Source: Roseburia sp. (GTDB lineage: Bacteria > Bacillota_A > Clostridia > Lachnospirales > Lachnospiraceae). From it: 11,463 nt of DNA. Each line of letters starts with the position of its first letter. The stretch's first letter is position 1. Made by a program: the position numbers and the translations under genes. Where the stretch lies: positions 1-11,463 of the forward strand of contig JAFYQA010000022.1 in assembly GCA_017547315.1 (NCBI GenBank), given 5' to 3'. Positions 1-5,209 of this stretch are shown here, one piece after another. The notes beneath the pieces were generated by a model that saw only the letters and a list, made by a program, of their open reading frames with translations, had not been told where the DNA came from and did not search any database.

Positions 1-48
1 CGAGATTCGAGCGTGTGACTGGAGTTCAGACGTGTGCTCTTCCGATCT
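1..48 (+). other. Illumina adapter/index read-through (artefact)
   Basis: Positions 15-48 match the 34-base Illumina multiplexing (read 2/P7 side) adapter base for base, ending in CTCTTCCGATCT. Positions 1-6 (CGAGAT) match the end of the P7 flow-cell sequence, and 7-14 (TCGAGCGT) sit exactly where an 8-base i7 index belongs. The adapter identity is from memory of the standard sequence; the agreement is complete. This stretch should be treated as non-genomic. Native sequence begins at about position 49-50. Confidence 0.97.
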
Positions 49-49
49 T

Positions 50-136
50 GAAGATATCAGAGAGACAGGAAAAGGTGGCCTGGCGGGCACACCGACAGGT
101 GTGAAAATTAGTGAACAGATGGAAAAATTGGGATAA
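50..136 (+). CDS. 3' end of an upstream gene, possibly L-serine dehydratase alpha subunit
   Basis: An open frame from just after the adapter to TAA at 134-136 encodes 28 residues, beginning EDIRETGKGGLAGTPTG and ending EKLG. The gene stops 17 bases before the next start and probably shares its transcript. The segment ET-x-x-GGLA-x-TPTG resembles, from memory, the C-terminal tail of the iron-sulfur L-serine dehydratase alpha subunit (SdaAA). The fragment is too short to be sure, and its 5' part is lost at the adapter junction. It could equally be the tail of another protein. That it is coding is supported by the open frame, the codon use and the tight spacing to the next gene. Confidence 0.45.
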   Translation, partial: EDIRETGKGGLAGTPTGVKISEQMEKLG

Positions 137-153
137 GAAAAGGATTCTATAAA

Positions 154-1368
154 ATGGCAGAACAGAAAAAACAGGCAAATGTCTGTCCTTATGCAAAAAA
201 ATGTGGCGGTTGTGACTATCAGGGCAAACCATACGATGAACAGTTAAAAGAAAAACAGGACTACGTCCGTAAGACTTTAAAAGGAATTTGTGGTGTATTG
301 CCGATTATCGGTATGGAAGACCCGTACCATTATCGTAATAAAGTACATTCGGTATTTGACATTGTAAGAGGTGGTAAGCGCGGTACAACAAAAGGCGTAA
401 AGAGTAAGACAAGTGGAGCACCCGCAGGAACCATTATTTCGGGCGTATACAAAGCAGGAACGCATGATGTAGTCAATATCGATGAATGTATGATTGAAGA
501 TGCAAAAGCAGATGCAATCATACGAGATATTAGAAATCTGCTTCGGTCTTTTAAAATTAAGACTTACGATGAAGATACGGGCTACGGATTACTCCGTCAT
601 GTTTTAATTCGTAAAGGCCATTATAGCCGTCAGATTATGGTGGTGTTAGTGCTTGGTTCACCGATTTTGCCATCTAAGAATAACTTTGTAAAAGCTTTGC
701 GTCAGCTACATCCAGAGATTTCGACAGTAGTTATCAATGTCAATGATAAGCGTACAAGCATGGTGCTTGGCGATAAAGAGACGACGATTTACGGAAAAGG
801 ATTTATCGAAGATACCTTGTGCGGAAAAGTATTCCGTATTTCTCCGAAGTCATTCTATCAGATTAATACGGTACAGACTGAGGTGCTTTATGGCAAGGCA
901 ATCGAGGCAGCTGGACTGACCGGAAAAGAGACAATTATTGATGCTTATTGTGGTATCGGAACGATTGGTATCATTGCGGCAGATAAAGCAAAAGAAGTAA
1001 TCAGCGTCGAGTTGAATAAGGATGCAGTGCGTGATGCGATTTCCAATGCAAAACGTAATGATATCAAGAACGTACAGTTCTACAATGCTGATGCCGGAGA
1101 ATTCATGGTGAAACTGGCAGAGCAGAAAAAGAAAGTGGATGTGGTATTCATGGATCCACCACGTGCAGGGAGTGATGAGGCATTTTTATCTTCTGTGGTG
1201 AAGCTTGCACCGAAGAAGGTGGTGTATGTATCTTGTAATCCGGAGACACTGGCGAGAGATTTGAAGTATTTAAAGAGATACGGCTACGAGGTAGGGGAAT
1301 GTCAACCTGTGGATATGTTCCCGCATACAAAACATGTTGAAAATGTCGTGGCGTTGGTGAGAAAATAG
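154..1368 (+). CDS. rlmD: 23S rRNA (uracil-C5)-methyltransferase, RlmD/RumA family
   Basis: This 404-residue SAM-dependent enzyme is predicted to methylate C5 of a uracil in 23S rRNA (U1939 and/or U747 in E. coli numbering; Gram-positive RlmCD enzymes do both). The N-terminus carries iron-sulfur cysteines C11, C17 and C20 (CPYAKKCGGC), with a fourth candidate C112. The C-terminal Rossmann domain has the SAM motif DAYCGIGTIG (263-272), DPPRAG from D334, the catalytic cysteine C361 in VSCNPETLARDL, and the general base E396 in HVENVV. The N-terminal TRAM domain found in E. coli RumA is absent, as in many Firmicute paralogues. A Lys/Gly/Thr-rich stretch at about 72-92 looks like an insertion. 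An AAAAGGA site sits about 10 bases before the ATG. The gene follows the upstream gene by 17 bases and ends at a terminator. Family assignment is certain; the exact target uracil is inferred. Confidence 0.93.
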   Translation: MAEQKKQANVCPYAKKCGGCDYQGKPYDEQLKEKQDYVRKTLKGICGVLPIIGMEDPYHYRNKVHSVFDIVRGGKRGTTKGVKSKTSGAPAGTIISGVYKAGTHDVVNIDECMIEDAKADAIIRDIRNLLRSFKIKTYDEDTGYGLLRHVLIRKGHYSRQIMVVLVLGSPILPSKNNFVKALRQLHPEISTVVINVNDKRTSMVLGDKETTIYGKGFIEDTLCGKVFRISPKSFYQINTVQTEVLYGKAIEAAGLTGKETIIDAYCGIGTIGIIAADKAKEVISVELNKDAVRDAISNAKRNDIKNVQFYNADAGEFMVKLAEQKKKVDVVFMDPPRAGSDEAFLSSVVKLAPKKVVYVSCNPETLARDLKYLKRYGYEVGECQPVDMFPHTKHVENVVALVRK

Positions 1369-1390
1369 TATATAAATTCAAGAATTGATT

Positions 1391-1433
1391 AGGGCAAAAA
1401 TCAGGTGAAAAATGTCTGGTTTTTGCCCTTTTT
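1391..1433 (+). terminator. Intrinsic terminator after the rRNA methyltransferase
   Basis: Arms 1392-1404 and 1416-1428 form a 13-bp stem (GGGCAAAAATCAG paired with CTGGTTTTTGCCC, one G-T pair). The loop is 11 bases and a T-run follows at 1429-1433. An A-T pair extends the base. It cleanly separates the methyltransferase from the MerR unit. Confidence 0.92.
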
Positions 1434-1443
1434 AAAAAATCTA

Positions 1444-1474
1444 TTGACTCGCCCCTTGGGGAAGAGTGTACGAT
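1444..1474 (+). promoter_or_regulatory. MerR-type promoter with 19-bp spacer and central dyad
   Basis: The -35 TTGACT (1444-1449) and -10 TACGAT (1469-1474) are separated by 19 bp, the overlong spacing typical of promoters that MerR-family proteins untwist. Inside lies a dyad centred on 1457: ACTC (1447-1450) with GAGT (1464-1467), and CCC (1453-1455) with GGG (1459-1461). It sits directly before the merR-type gene, which suggests autoregulation. No second copy of the operator was seen in the window. Confidence 0.8.
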
Positions 1475-1497
1475 ACAAGAAAAAGGAGGCGGGATTT

Positions 1498-2478
1498 ATG
1501 AAGATTAAAGAAGTATCAGTAAAAACAGGCCTAACTGAAAAAGCAATTCGTTTGTATATTGAAAACGGATTAATACACCCGCATGTTGAAAATGGAGTGT
1601 ACAGAAATTCGTATACTTTTTCCGAGGTTGATGTCAGAGAATTAGAAGAAATATCTGTTTTCCGAAAAGCAGGATTTAGTATTTTTGAAATATCGCTTAT
1701 AAAAGAAATGCCGGAAAAATTACCGGAGCTTTTGGAGAAAAAACGGATATCCATTGAAATGGAAATTGATGAAAAGAAAGGTATAAAAGAAGCGATATCA
1801 CGTTTAGAAGTACATGAATTAGGAAGTGTTTCACACATTGCGGATTCATTACGACCGGCAATCAAAAAAGACGATGAAATAAAAGAATCTGTCCCCAAGA
1901 GATGGCTGTATATTGGAATTACACTTCTTATAATTTTAATATTTTTATTATATGTATATTCCAAAGGTAGAATGTATGCGGTTAAATTTGTGTGTGGATT
2001 TTTATTTGCTCTTATAGGAATGATATCTGGCATTATGACAATCAGATATATGACGTGTACAAAGCGAGTTGAGAAACTACCAAATAGAGGAAAGGGGACC
2101 GTTATATCCGTTATTGAGGAACACGGTTTTCATTCAGCCTTTTCCAGTGCTGGCAGCGGAGGTGCCGGGAGTAAAGAACCGGGTATTGGAGGAATATGGC
2201 AGATATTTTTTATGTTGTGGAATGAAATTCGACCGGATTGTTGGTTTCCAGTTATTTTGTATAACGCTGGCGAGGCGAAAAAAGAATCTGCAACGTTGCC
2301 TTACAGTTGTTTCAAAGGGACTTGGAATGTGGGGGATGTAATTGAGGTCGCATGGAAAGATAATGCACCGTCGATTGTATATCCGCTAGATAAGAATTGG
2401 ATTGCTAAAAAAGCATGGTTTTATGCAGCGGTTTCTTGCGTTGCAGTTGTGTTGTCTATTATATTTCTCGCAGCATAA
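1498..2478 (+). CDS. Membrane-anchored MerR-family transcriptional regulator
   Basis: This 326-residue protein has a MerR winged-helix DNA-binding domain at about 1-70 (ETGLTEKAIRLYIENGL-like core: TGLTEKAIRLYIENGLI at 10-26) and a coiled dimerisation helix to about 105. Two hydrophobic segments at about 136-154 and 161-182 are probable membrane helices. A soluble domain of about 120 residues follows (186-304, starting near GKGTVISVIEE, faintly reminiscent of DUF3592-type proteins), then a third helix at 306-325 at the extreme C-terminus. Canonical MerR proteins are soluble and much shorter. The start at 1498 is chosen because AGGAGG (1484-1489) lies 8 bases upstream and the MerR fold begins there; the frame extends to 1405 but that would run through the terminator and promoter. 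The ligand and targets are unknown. It may act as a one-component sensor of a membrane or envelope signal. Confidence 0.85.
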   Translation: MKIKEVSVKTGLTEKAIRLYIENGLIHPHVENGVYRNSYTFSEVDVRELEEISVFRKAGFSIFEISLIKEMPEKLPELLEKKRISIEMEIDEKKGIKEAISRLEVHELGSVSHIADSLRPAIKKDDEIKESVPKRWLYIGITLLIILIFLLYVYSKGRMYAVKFVCGFLFALIGMISGIMTIRYMTCTKRVEKLPNRGKGTVISVIEEHGFHSAFSSAGSGGAGSKEPGIGGIWQIFFMLWNEIRPDCWFPVILYNAGEAKKESATLPYSCFKGTWNVGDVIEVAWKDNAPSIVYPLDKNWIAKKAWFYAAVSCVAVVLSIIFLAA

Positions 2479-2557
2479 ATCGTGGTACTGCTTTTATACA
2501 TATATTTTACTTTTTTTATTCTTCTGTTGGGTGATTTTGTTTGTATTGAAATAGTTA
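2479..2557 (+). other. AT-rich spacer after the MerR gene
   Basis: Non-coding sequence with a T-rich tract at about 2509-2522 but no hairpin before it. I see no convincing intrinsic terminator for the MerR gene, so its transcript may run on into the small-peptide unit. Confidence 0.5.
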
Positions 2558-2586
2558 TTGACAAAACAAATTATAAGGCTTATATT
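2558..2586 (+). promoter_or_regulatory. Strong sigma-A-type promoter for the small peptide gene
   Basis: A consensus -35 TTGACA (2558-2563), a 17-bp spacer (2564-2580) and -10 TATATT (2581-2586). The expected start of transcription is about 2593, giving a leader of about 26 bases to the small gene's ATG. Eleven of 12 hexamer positions match consensus. Confidence 0.8.
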
Positions 2587-2618
2587 GATAAAAATATTTT
2601 GAGAAAGGAAGCAAGATT

Positions 2619-2726
2619 ATGTTCGTATTCGTAAACGAAAATTCATACGCTAATATTCAGACATTGCAGATTAATGTGCAGGGTCTTAATGTCGTATGTA
2701 AATATTCCGATTACGAAGAAAAATAA
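2619..2726 (+). CDS. Unrecognised 35-residue peptide with its own promoter and terminator
   Basis: ATG at 2619 opens a 35-codon frame ending in TAA at 2724-2726. GAGAAAGGAA (2601-2610) supplies a good Shine-Dalgarno about 9 bases upstream, and an in-frame TAA at 2589-2591 rules out a longer start. The peptide begins MFVFVNENSYANIQTLQ and ends KYSDYEEK, with one cysteine near residue 27. It has no signal peptide, no membrane helix, and no Cys or Ser/Thr-rich core that would suggest a lantipeptide. A near-consensus promoter lies upstream and a strong terminator 38 bases downstream, so the unit looks like a genuine short gene and not a chance frame. I do not recognise it. It could be a small regulatory protein, a leader peptide controlling the phosphorylase beyond the terminator, or a chance frame on a small RNA. 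Confidence 0.6.
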   Translation: MFVFVNENSYANIQTLQINVQGLNVVCKYSDYEEK

Positions 2727-2763
2727 GCTTTCAGAGACATAGTATTTTTGCATAGTTGTTTTT

Positions 2764-2797
2764 GACCACTTATCTTTCGGGTAGGTGGTCTTTTTTT
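2764..2797 (+). terminator. Intrinsic terminator after the small peptide gene
   Basis: GACCAC (2764-2769) pairs with GTGGTC (2785-2790). The stem continues inward through TTATC against GGTAG with two G-T pairs, giving 11 bp closed by a 5-base loop (2775-2779). Seven T residues follow at 2791-2797. It separates the peptide unit from the nucleoside phosphorylase, or could attenuate transcription into it. Confidence 0.9.
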
Positions 2798-2811
2798 ATT
2801 CATTATTCAAT

Positions 2812-2832
2812 TTTCATCAGGGCCCGATGAAA
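2812..2832 (+). repeat. 21-bp dyad in the phosphorylase leader, candidate operator
   Basis: TTTCATC (2812-2818) and GATGAAA (2826-2832) are perfect inverted copies around AGGGCCC. Inner bases GG and CC also pair across the centre (2822). The dyad lies 34 bases before the phosphorylase start and upstream of its RBS. It could be a repressor operator or a small RNA hairpin. I found no convincing -35/-10 pair for the phosphorylase, so the promoter context is unclear. Confidence 0.5.
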
Positions 2833-2865
2833 CAATTAAATTTATCAAAAGGAGATATATAAGTT

Positions 2866-3627
2866 ATGTTTATGAAAAATGATTATCCGATATTAGAGTT
2901 TGATGACAATAGGGATGCAAAAATCAATCCTATGATGTGGGTTGACAAGAAATTCGAATGTAACAAGATGATTATCACTTTTTTCCCGGAAGTGATGGAT
3001 AAATTAATTGCGGATGGGAAGATTGTGCTCGAAAAGACAATTGGTGGTGAAAATATTATTTGGGTATACCGTTTTGTAGATGCGGATATTTTGATTACTC
3101 TTGGGGTAGTAGGATGCCCGTCCTGTGCAGGCAATTTGGATTTGTTTAATGCCATGGGAGTGGAAAAGGTTATGTTCTGCGGCGGTGGCGGAGTGCTCGA
3201 CAAAAATATTGAAGTTGGACAGCTTCTTGTTGTAGATGGAGCAATTCGAGATGAAGGATTTTCTTACCATTACATAGAGCCTTCAAAATATATCTATACA
3301 GATAAAGATGTAACAGAAAAAATAGTTCAGTACTTGAAATTAAATGATATTTCGCATATACGAGGATTGACGTGGACGACAGACGCTATTTTCAGGGAGA
3401 CGGCGGACCGAATTGCACAAAGAAAAGCCGACGGGGCAAAGATTGTAGAAATGGAACAGTCAGGTTGCATCGCTGTTGCTCAGTTTAGAGGCTTTGATTA
3501 TGGAGCACTCATATATGGCGGAGATGATGTTTCTCAGGAAGAATGGAGTAATCGAGGTTGGAGAAGCCGGGAGGGTATTCGATATGATCTTGTCATGTTG
3601 TGTAAAGAATTAGTGAAGCTTATTTAA
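2866..3627 (+). CDS. Nucleoside phosphorylase (PNP/uridine phosphorylase superfamily)
   Basis: This 253-residue protein fits the single-domain PNP_UDP_1 fold, which splits nucleosides with phosphate into a base and ribose-1-phosphate in salvage. Family landmarks in order are VGCPSCAGNLDLFNAMGVEK (82-101), the glycine-rich strand CGGGGVL (105-111), TTDAIFRET (171-179), the ribose-binding EME motif (195-197, followed by QSGC), and YGGDD (217-221), the region where the catalytic aspartate of the family lies. The start at 2866 is chosen because GGAG (2851-2854) is 11 bases upstream; an alternative ATG at 2872 is further from the RBS. Cysteines in GCPSC and the GGGG run are slightly unusual. Substrate (purine nucleoside, uridine or other) cannot be told from the sequence. 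A terminator follows. Confidence 0.85.
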   Translation: MFMKNDYPILEFDDNRDAKINPMMWVDKKFECNKMIITFFPEVMDKLIADGKIVLEKTIGGENIIWVYRFVDADILITLGVVGCPSCAGNLDLFNAMGVEKVMFCGGGGVLDKNIEVGQLLVVDGAIRDEGFSYHYIEPSKYIYTDKDVTEKIVQYLKLNDISHIRGLTWTTDAIFRETADRIAQRKADGAKIVEMEQSGCIAVAQFRGFDYGALIYGGDDVSQEEWSNRGWRSREGIRYDLVMLCKELVKLI

Positions 3628-3697
3628 TGACATGTGAAAAAAGAGAATTACTTGGTTGTTCAAGTCATTTGCTCTATATATGTCAGAAGTAGTAAAG

Positions 3698-3733
3698 AAG
3701 CACGTTTGGCAATAAATGTTGAACGTGCTTTTT
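3698..3733 (+). terminator. Intrinsic terminator after the nucleoside phosphorylase
   Basis: AAGCACGTT (3698-3706) pairs with AACGTGCTT (3722-3730). The stem extends inward with G-T pairs to C3710-G3718 around a 7-base loop, and T residues continue to 3733. The 70 bases before it (3628-3697) hold nothing coding. Confidence 0.9.
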
Positions 3734-3740
3734 GTTAAAA

Positions 3741-3776
3741 AGAACACTTGTTCTGCTTTGCAAAATGAGATATAAT
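3741..3776 (+). promoter_or_regulatory. Promoter with palindromic operator over the -35, for the XRE gene
   Basis: The -10 TATAAT (3771-3776) is perfect and lies 17 bp after a -35 TTGTTC (3748-3753). Overlapping the -35 is a palindrome with perfect 6-base arms, AGAACA (3741-3746) and TGTTCT (3749-3754), around CT. A Cro/C1-type protein encoded next door is the obvious candidate to bind it and repress its own promoter. Confidence 0.7.
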
Positions 3777-3808
3777 AGTTATATAAACAACAGCAAAAGA
3801 GGTAAAGC

Positions 3809-4117
3809 ATGACAAAATCAAGAACAACCATTGATATGAAAGAGACAGGGAAACATTTGAAAAAACTTGCTCAAAGAAGTGGCTATAGTGTAAAGGATAT
3901 TCAACAATATTTGAACTTATCTTGTCCTCAGCCTGTATATCGATGGTATAAGGGCGATATTTTACCATCAGTAGATAATTTGTTGAGGCTAAGTGAACTC
4001 TATCAGGTTCATATGGAGGAATTACTAGTTAAAAACAAATATATATTGAATTATGATACTGAGAAGATTAATTTTGAAAAACGTATCAGAGCATATTACT
4101 TTAAATTGGTGGCATAA
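3809..4117 (+). CDS. Small XRE (Cro/C1-type) HTH transcriptional regulator
   Basis: A 102-residue protein that is essentially one Cro/C1-type helix-turn-helix at about 13-72. Recognisable parts are the helix GKHLKKLAQRSGYSVKDIQQ (14-33), the recognition stretch CPQPVYRWYKGDILPS (39-54), and the closing LLRLSELYQVHMEELL (58-73). A charged tail of about 30 residues follows, with no sensor domain. AAGAGGT about 8 bases upstream of the ATG serves as RBS. It is preceded by a promoter carrying a palindrome and followed 82 bases later by an ORF6N-domain gene, a layout like phage repressor/antirepressor pairs. Its targets are unknown; autoregulation and control of the downstream gene are inferred. 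Confidence 0.82.
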   Translation: MTKSRTTIDMKETGKHLKKLAQRSGYSVKDIQQYLNLSCPQPVYRWYKGDILPSVDNLLRLSELYQVHMEELLVKNKYILNYDTEKINFEKRIRAYYFKLVA

Positions 4118-4122
4118 GGATT

Positions 4123-4139
4123 TTGGACTATCCGTCCAA
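4123..4139 (+). repeat. TTGGAC/GTCCAA inverted repeat before the ORF6N gene
   Basis: TTGGAC (4123-4128) and GTCCAA (4134-4139) are perfect 6-base inverted arms spaced by 5 bases. They lie just after the XRE stop and about 60 bases before the ORF6N start. This could be an operator or a weak hairpin. The AT-rich stretch at 4161-4172 may hold a -10, but no good -35 is spaced with it. Confidence 0.4.
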
Positions 4140-4199
4140 TGAAATAATTTGATAAGTGTTTTACTATATAAATAAAGAAAAACGTAGGAGGCACTTATT

Positions 4200-5054
4200 A
4201 TGACAAATGAAAAACAGACAGAAATAGTGATAATCGATGAAACTACGCTACAAAGTAAAATACACACTGTTCGTGGACAGAAAGTAATGCTAGATTTTGA
4301 ATTGGCAGAAATATACGGATATACAACGAAGGCATTCAATCAGCAAGTGAAAAATAACGAAGAGAGGTTTGACGAGGATTTTCGATTTAAACTTACAAGA
4401 GAAGAAGTCGAAAACTTGAGGTCAAAAAATTTGACCTCAAGTTGGGGAGGTTCAAGATATTTGCCATATGCTTTTACAGAACAAGGTATTTATATGTTAA
4501 TGACGGTACTTAAAAGTGACTTGGCAATCAGGCAAAGCAAGGCATTAATTCGAACTTTTAAACGAATGAAAGACTATATTATAGAAAACCAGGGACTGAT
4601 TGGGGAAAGGGAATACCTTCAGTTGTCGATGCAGGTGACCCAAAATGTTTTAGATACGTTAGAAATACGTCATGAGTTAAATGAAGTGGAAGATCAAATG
4701 GCGGAAGTAGTGGATAAATTAAGTACGGTGGTATATAAATCGGATTTATCTGAAATTATGACAGAGTTTGGTGAACCACAGATAAAACGTGGCTATTTAA
4801 TTCTGAATGGAAATCCTTTTAGAGCAGATGTTGTTCCGAATTTGAGCATTCAATTGTTTTACTCGCGTGGGATATTTCATGATAGATATATTATTCTGGA
4901 TTATGATACAGATGACGAAAAAATATATTTGTGTGGCGGTTCTTCGAAAGATGCTGGTGGCAGAATCACATCTATTTTAGAGGATCCCGATAGATCGAAA
5001 TATGATTTGATGATAAAAGATTTACTTAAAAATAATCAACTGATATTGAAGTGA
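4200..5054 (+). CDS. ORF6N-domain (phage antirepressor-like) protein with PLD-like C-terminal motif
   Basis: This 284-residue protein has an N-terminal ORF6N/KilA-type DNA-binding domain at about 18-107. Its hallmarks are RGQKVMLDFELAEIYG (25-40), FDEDFRFKLTREE, TSSWGG and YLPYAFTEQGIYMLM. A helical linker follows (about 110-180). The C-terminal part contains HDRYIILD (227-234) and then GGSSKD (246-251), which fits the phospholipase-D HxKx4D...GS pattern with arginine for lysine. Such tails are common on ORF6N proteins; whether they cut nucleic acid is not established here. Compared with relatives I remember, about 55 residues between FRADV (207-211) and PNLSIQLF (213-220) seem to be missing, so the tail may be damaged. 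TAGGAGG (4185-4191) gives an excellent RBS 8 bases upstream. A 14-bp perfect inverted repeat lies within the gene. It probably forms a unit with the XRE gene. Confidence 0.82.
   Translation: MTNEKQTEIVIIDETTLQSKIHTVRGQKVMLDFELAEIYGYTTKAFNQQVKNNEERFDEDFRFKLTREEVENLRSKNLTSSWGGSRYLPYAFTEQGIYMLMTVLKSDLAIRQSKALIRTFKRMKDYIIENQGLIGEREYLQLSMQVTQNVLDTLEIRHELNEVEDQMAEVVDKLSTVVYKSDLSEIMTEFGEPQIKRGYLILNGNPFRADVVPNLSIQLFYSRGIFHDRYIILDYDTDDEKIYLCGGSSKDAGGRITSILEDPDRSKYDLMIKDLLKNNQLILK
4413..4443 (+). repeat. 14-bp perfect inverted repeat inside the ORF6N gene
   Basis: AACTTGAGGTCAAA (4413-4426) and TTTGACCTCAAGTT (4430-4443) are exact inverted copies around a 3-base AAA loop, encoding the stretch ENLRSKNLTSSW. 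In RNA it would form a strong hairpin in the early coding region; in DNA it is a 31-bp dyad that could bind a dimeric regulator. It has no T-tail and is not a terminator. Confidence 0.85.
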
Positions 5055-5068
5055 GCATGTGATTCGTA

Positions 5069-5096
5069 TTAATAGTTAATATATAAAACGTATAAT
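5069..5096 (+). promoter_or_regulatory. Candidate promoter for the Rgg-type gene
   Basis: A perfect -10 TATAAT lies at 5091-5096. The best -35 is the weak TTAATA (5069-5074) with a 16-bp spacer, so the promoter may need an activator, as Rgg-controlled promoters often do. The implied leader is about 105 bases long. Confidence 0.42.
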
Positions 5097-5101
5097 GAAA
5101 G

Positions 5102-5147
5102 AACTTCAGAATATATTTTGAATTTGCATATATGAGAATTTGAAGTT
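5102..5147 (+). repeat. Spaced inverted repeat AACTTCA/TGAAGTT upstream of the Rgg-type gene
   Basis: AACTTCA (5102-5108) and TGAAGTT (5141-5147) are perfect inverted 7-mers 32 bases apart. The right-hand copy belongs to TTTGAAGTT (5139-5147), which recurs exactly at 6113-6121 before the MFS gene. This is a candidate Rgg recognition element or leader hairpin. In such AT-rich DNA chance is a real alternative. Confidence 0.3.
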
Positions 5148-5209
5148 GCAAAAAGAATTATTGTCTATGATAAGAAGTAATAGTACTTATAAAGGTTAAG
5201 GATGTATAT

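Noticed and set aside
26..232. Reverse-strand 68-residue open frame at the left edge
   Set aside because: It runs into adapter sequence and lies antisense to the real upstream gene end and the methyltransferase start.
1405..1497. Upstream start for the MerR gene
   Set aside because: The extension covers the terminator and MerR promoter; the AGGAGG site and the MerR fold both place the start at 1498.
1401..2033. Reverse-strand 210-residue open frame
   Set aside because: It lies antisense to the MerR gene, runs through the terminator and promoter, has Ser/Ile-rich composition typical of a shadow frame, and no RBS was seen.
2727..2865. Purine-type riboswitch upstream of the nucleoside phosphorylase
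   Set aside because: The conserved three-way junction and loop bases are absent; only a terminator and a dyad are present.
3628..3697. Weak ACTTG/CAAGT hairpin after the phosphorylase
   Set aside because: Five base pairs only, and a full terminator follows immediately.
5095..5204. Short pheromone-like ORFs upstream of the Rgg-type gene (MKELQNIF and MIRSNSTYKG)
   Set aside because: Neither has an RBS, a hydrophobic core or a basic N-terminus like known SHP peptides.
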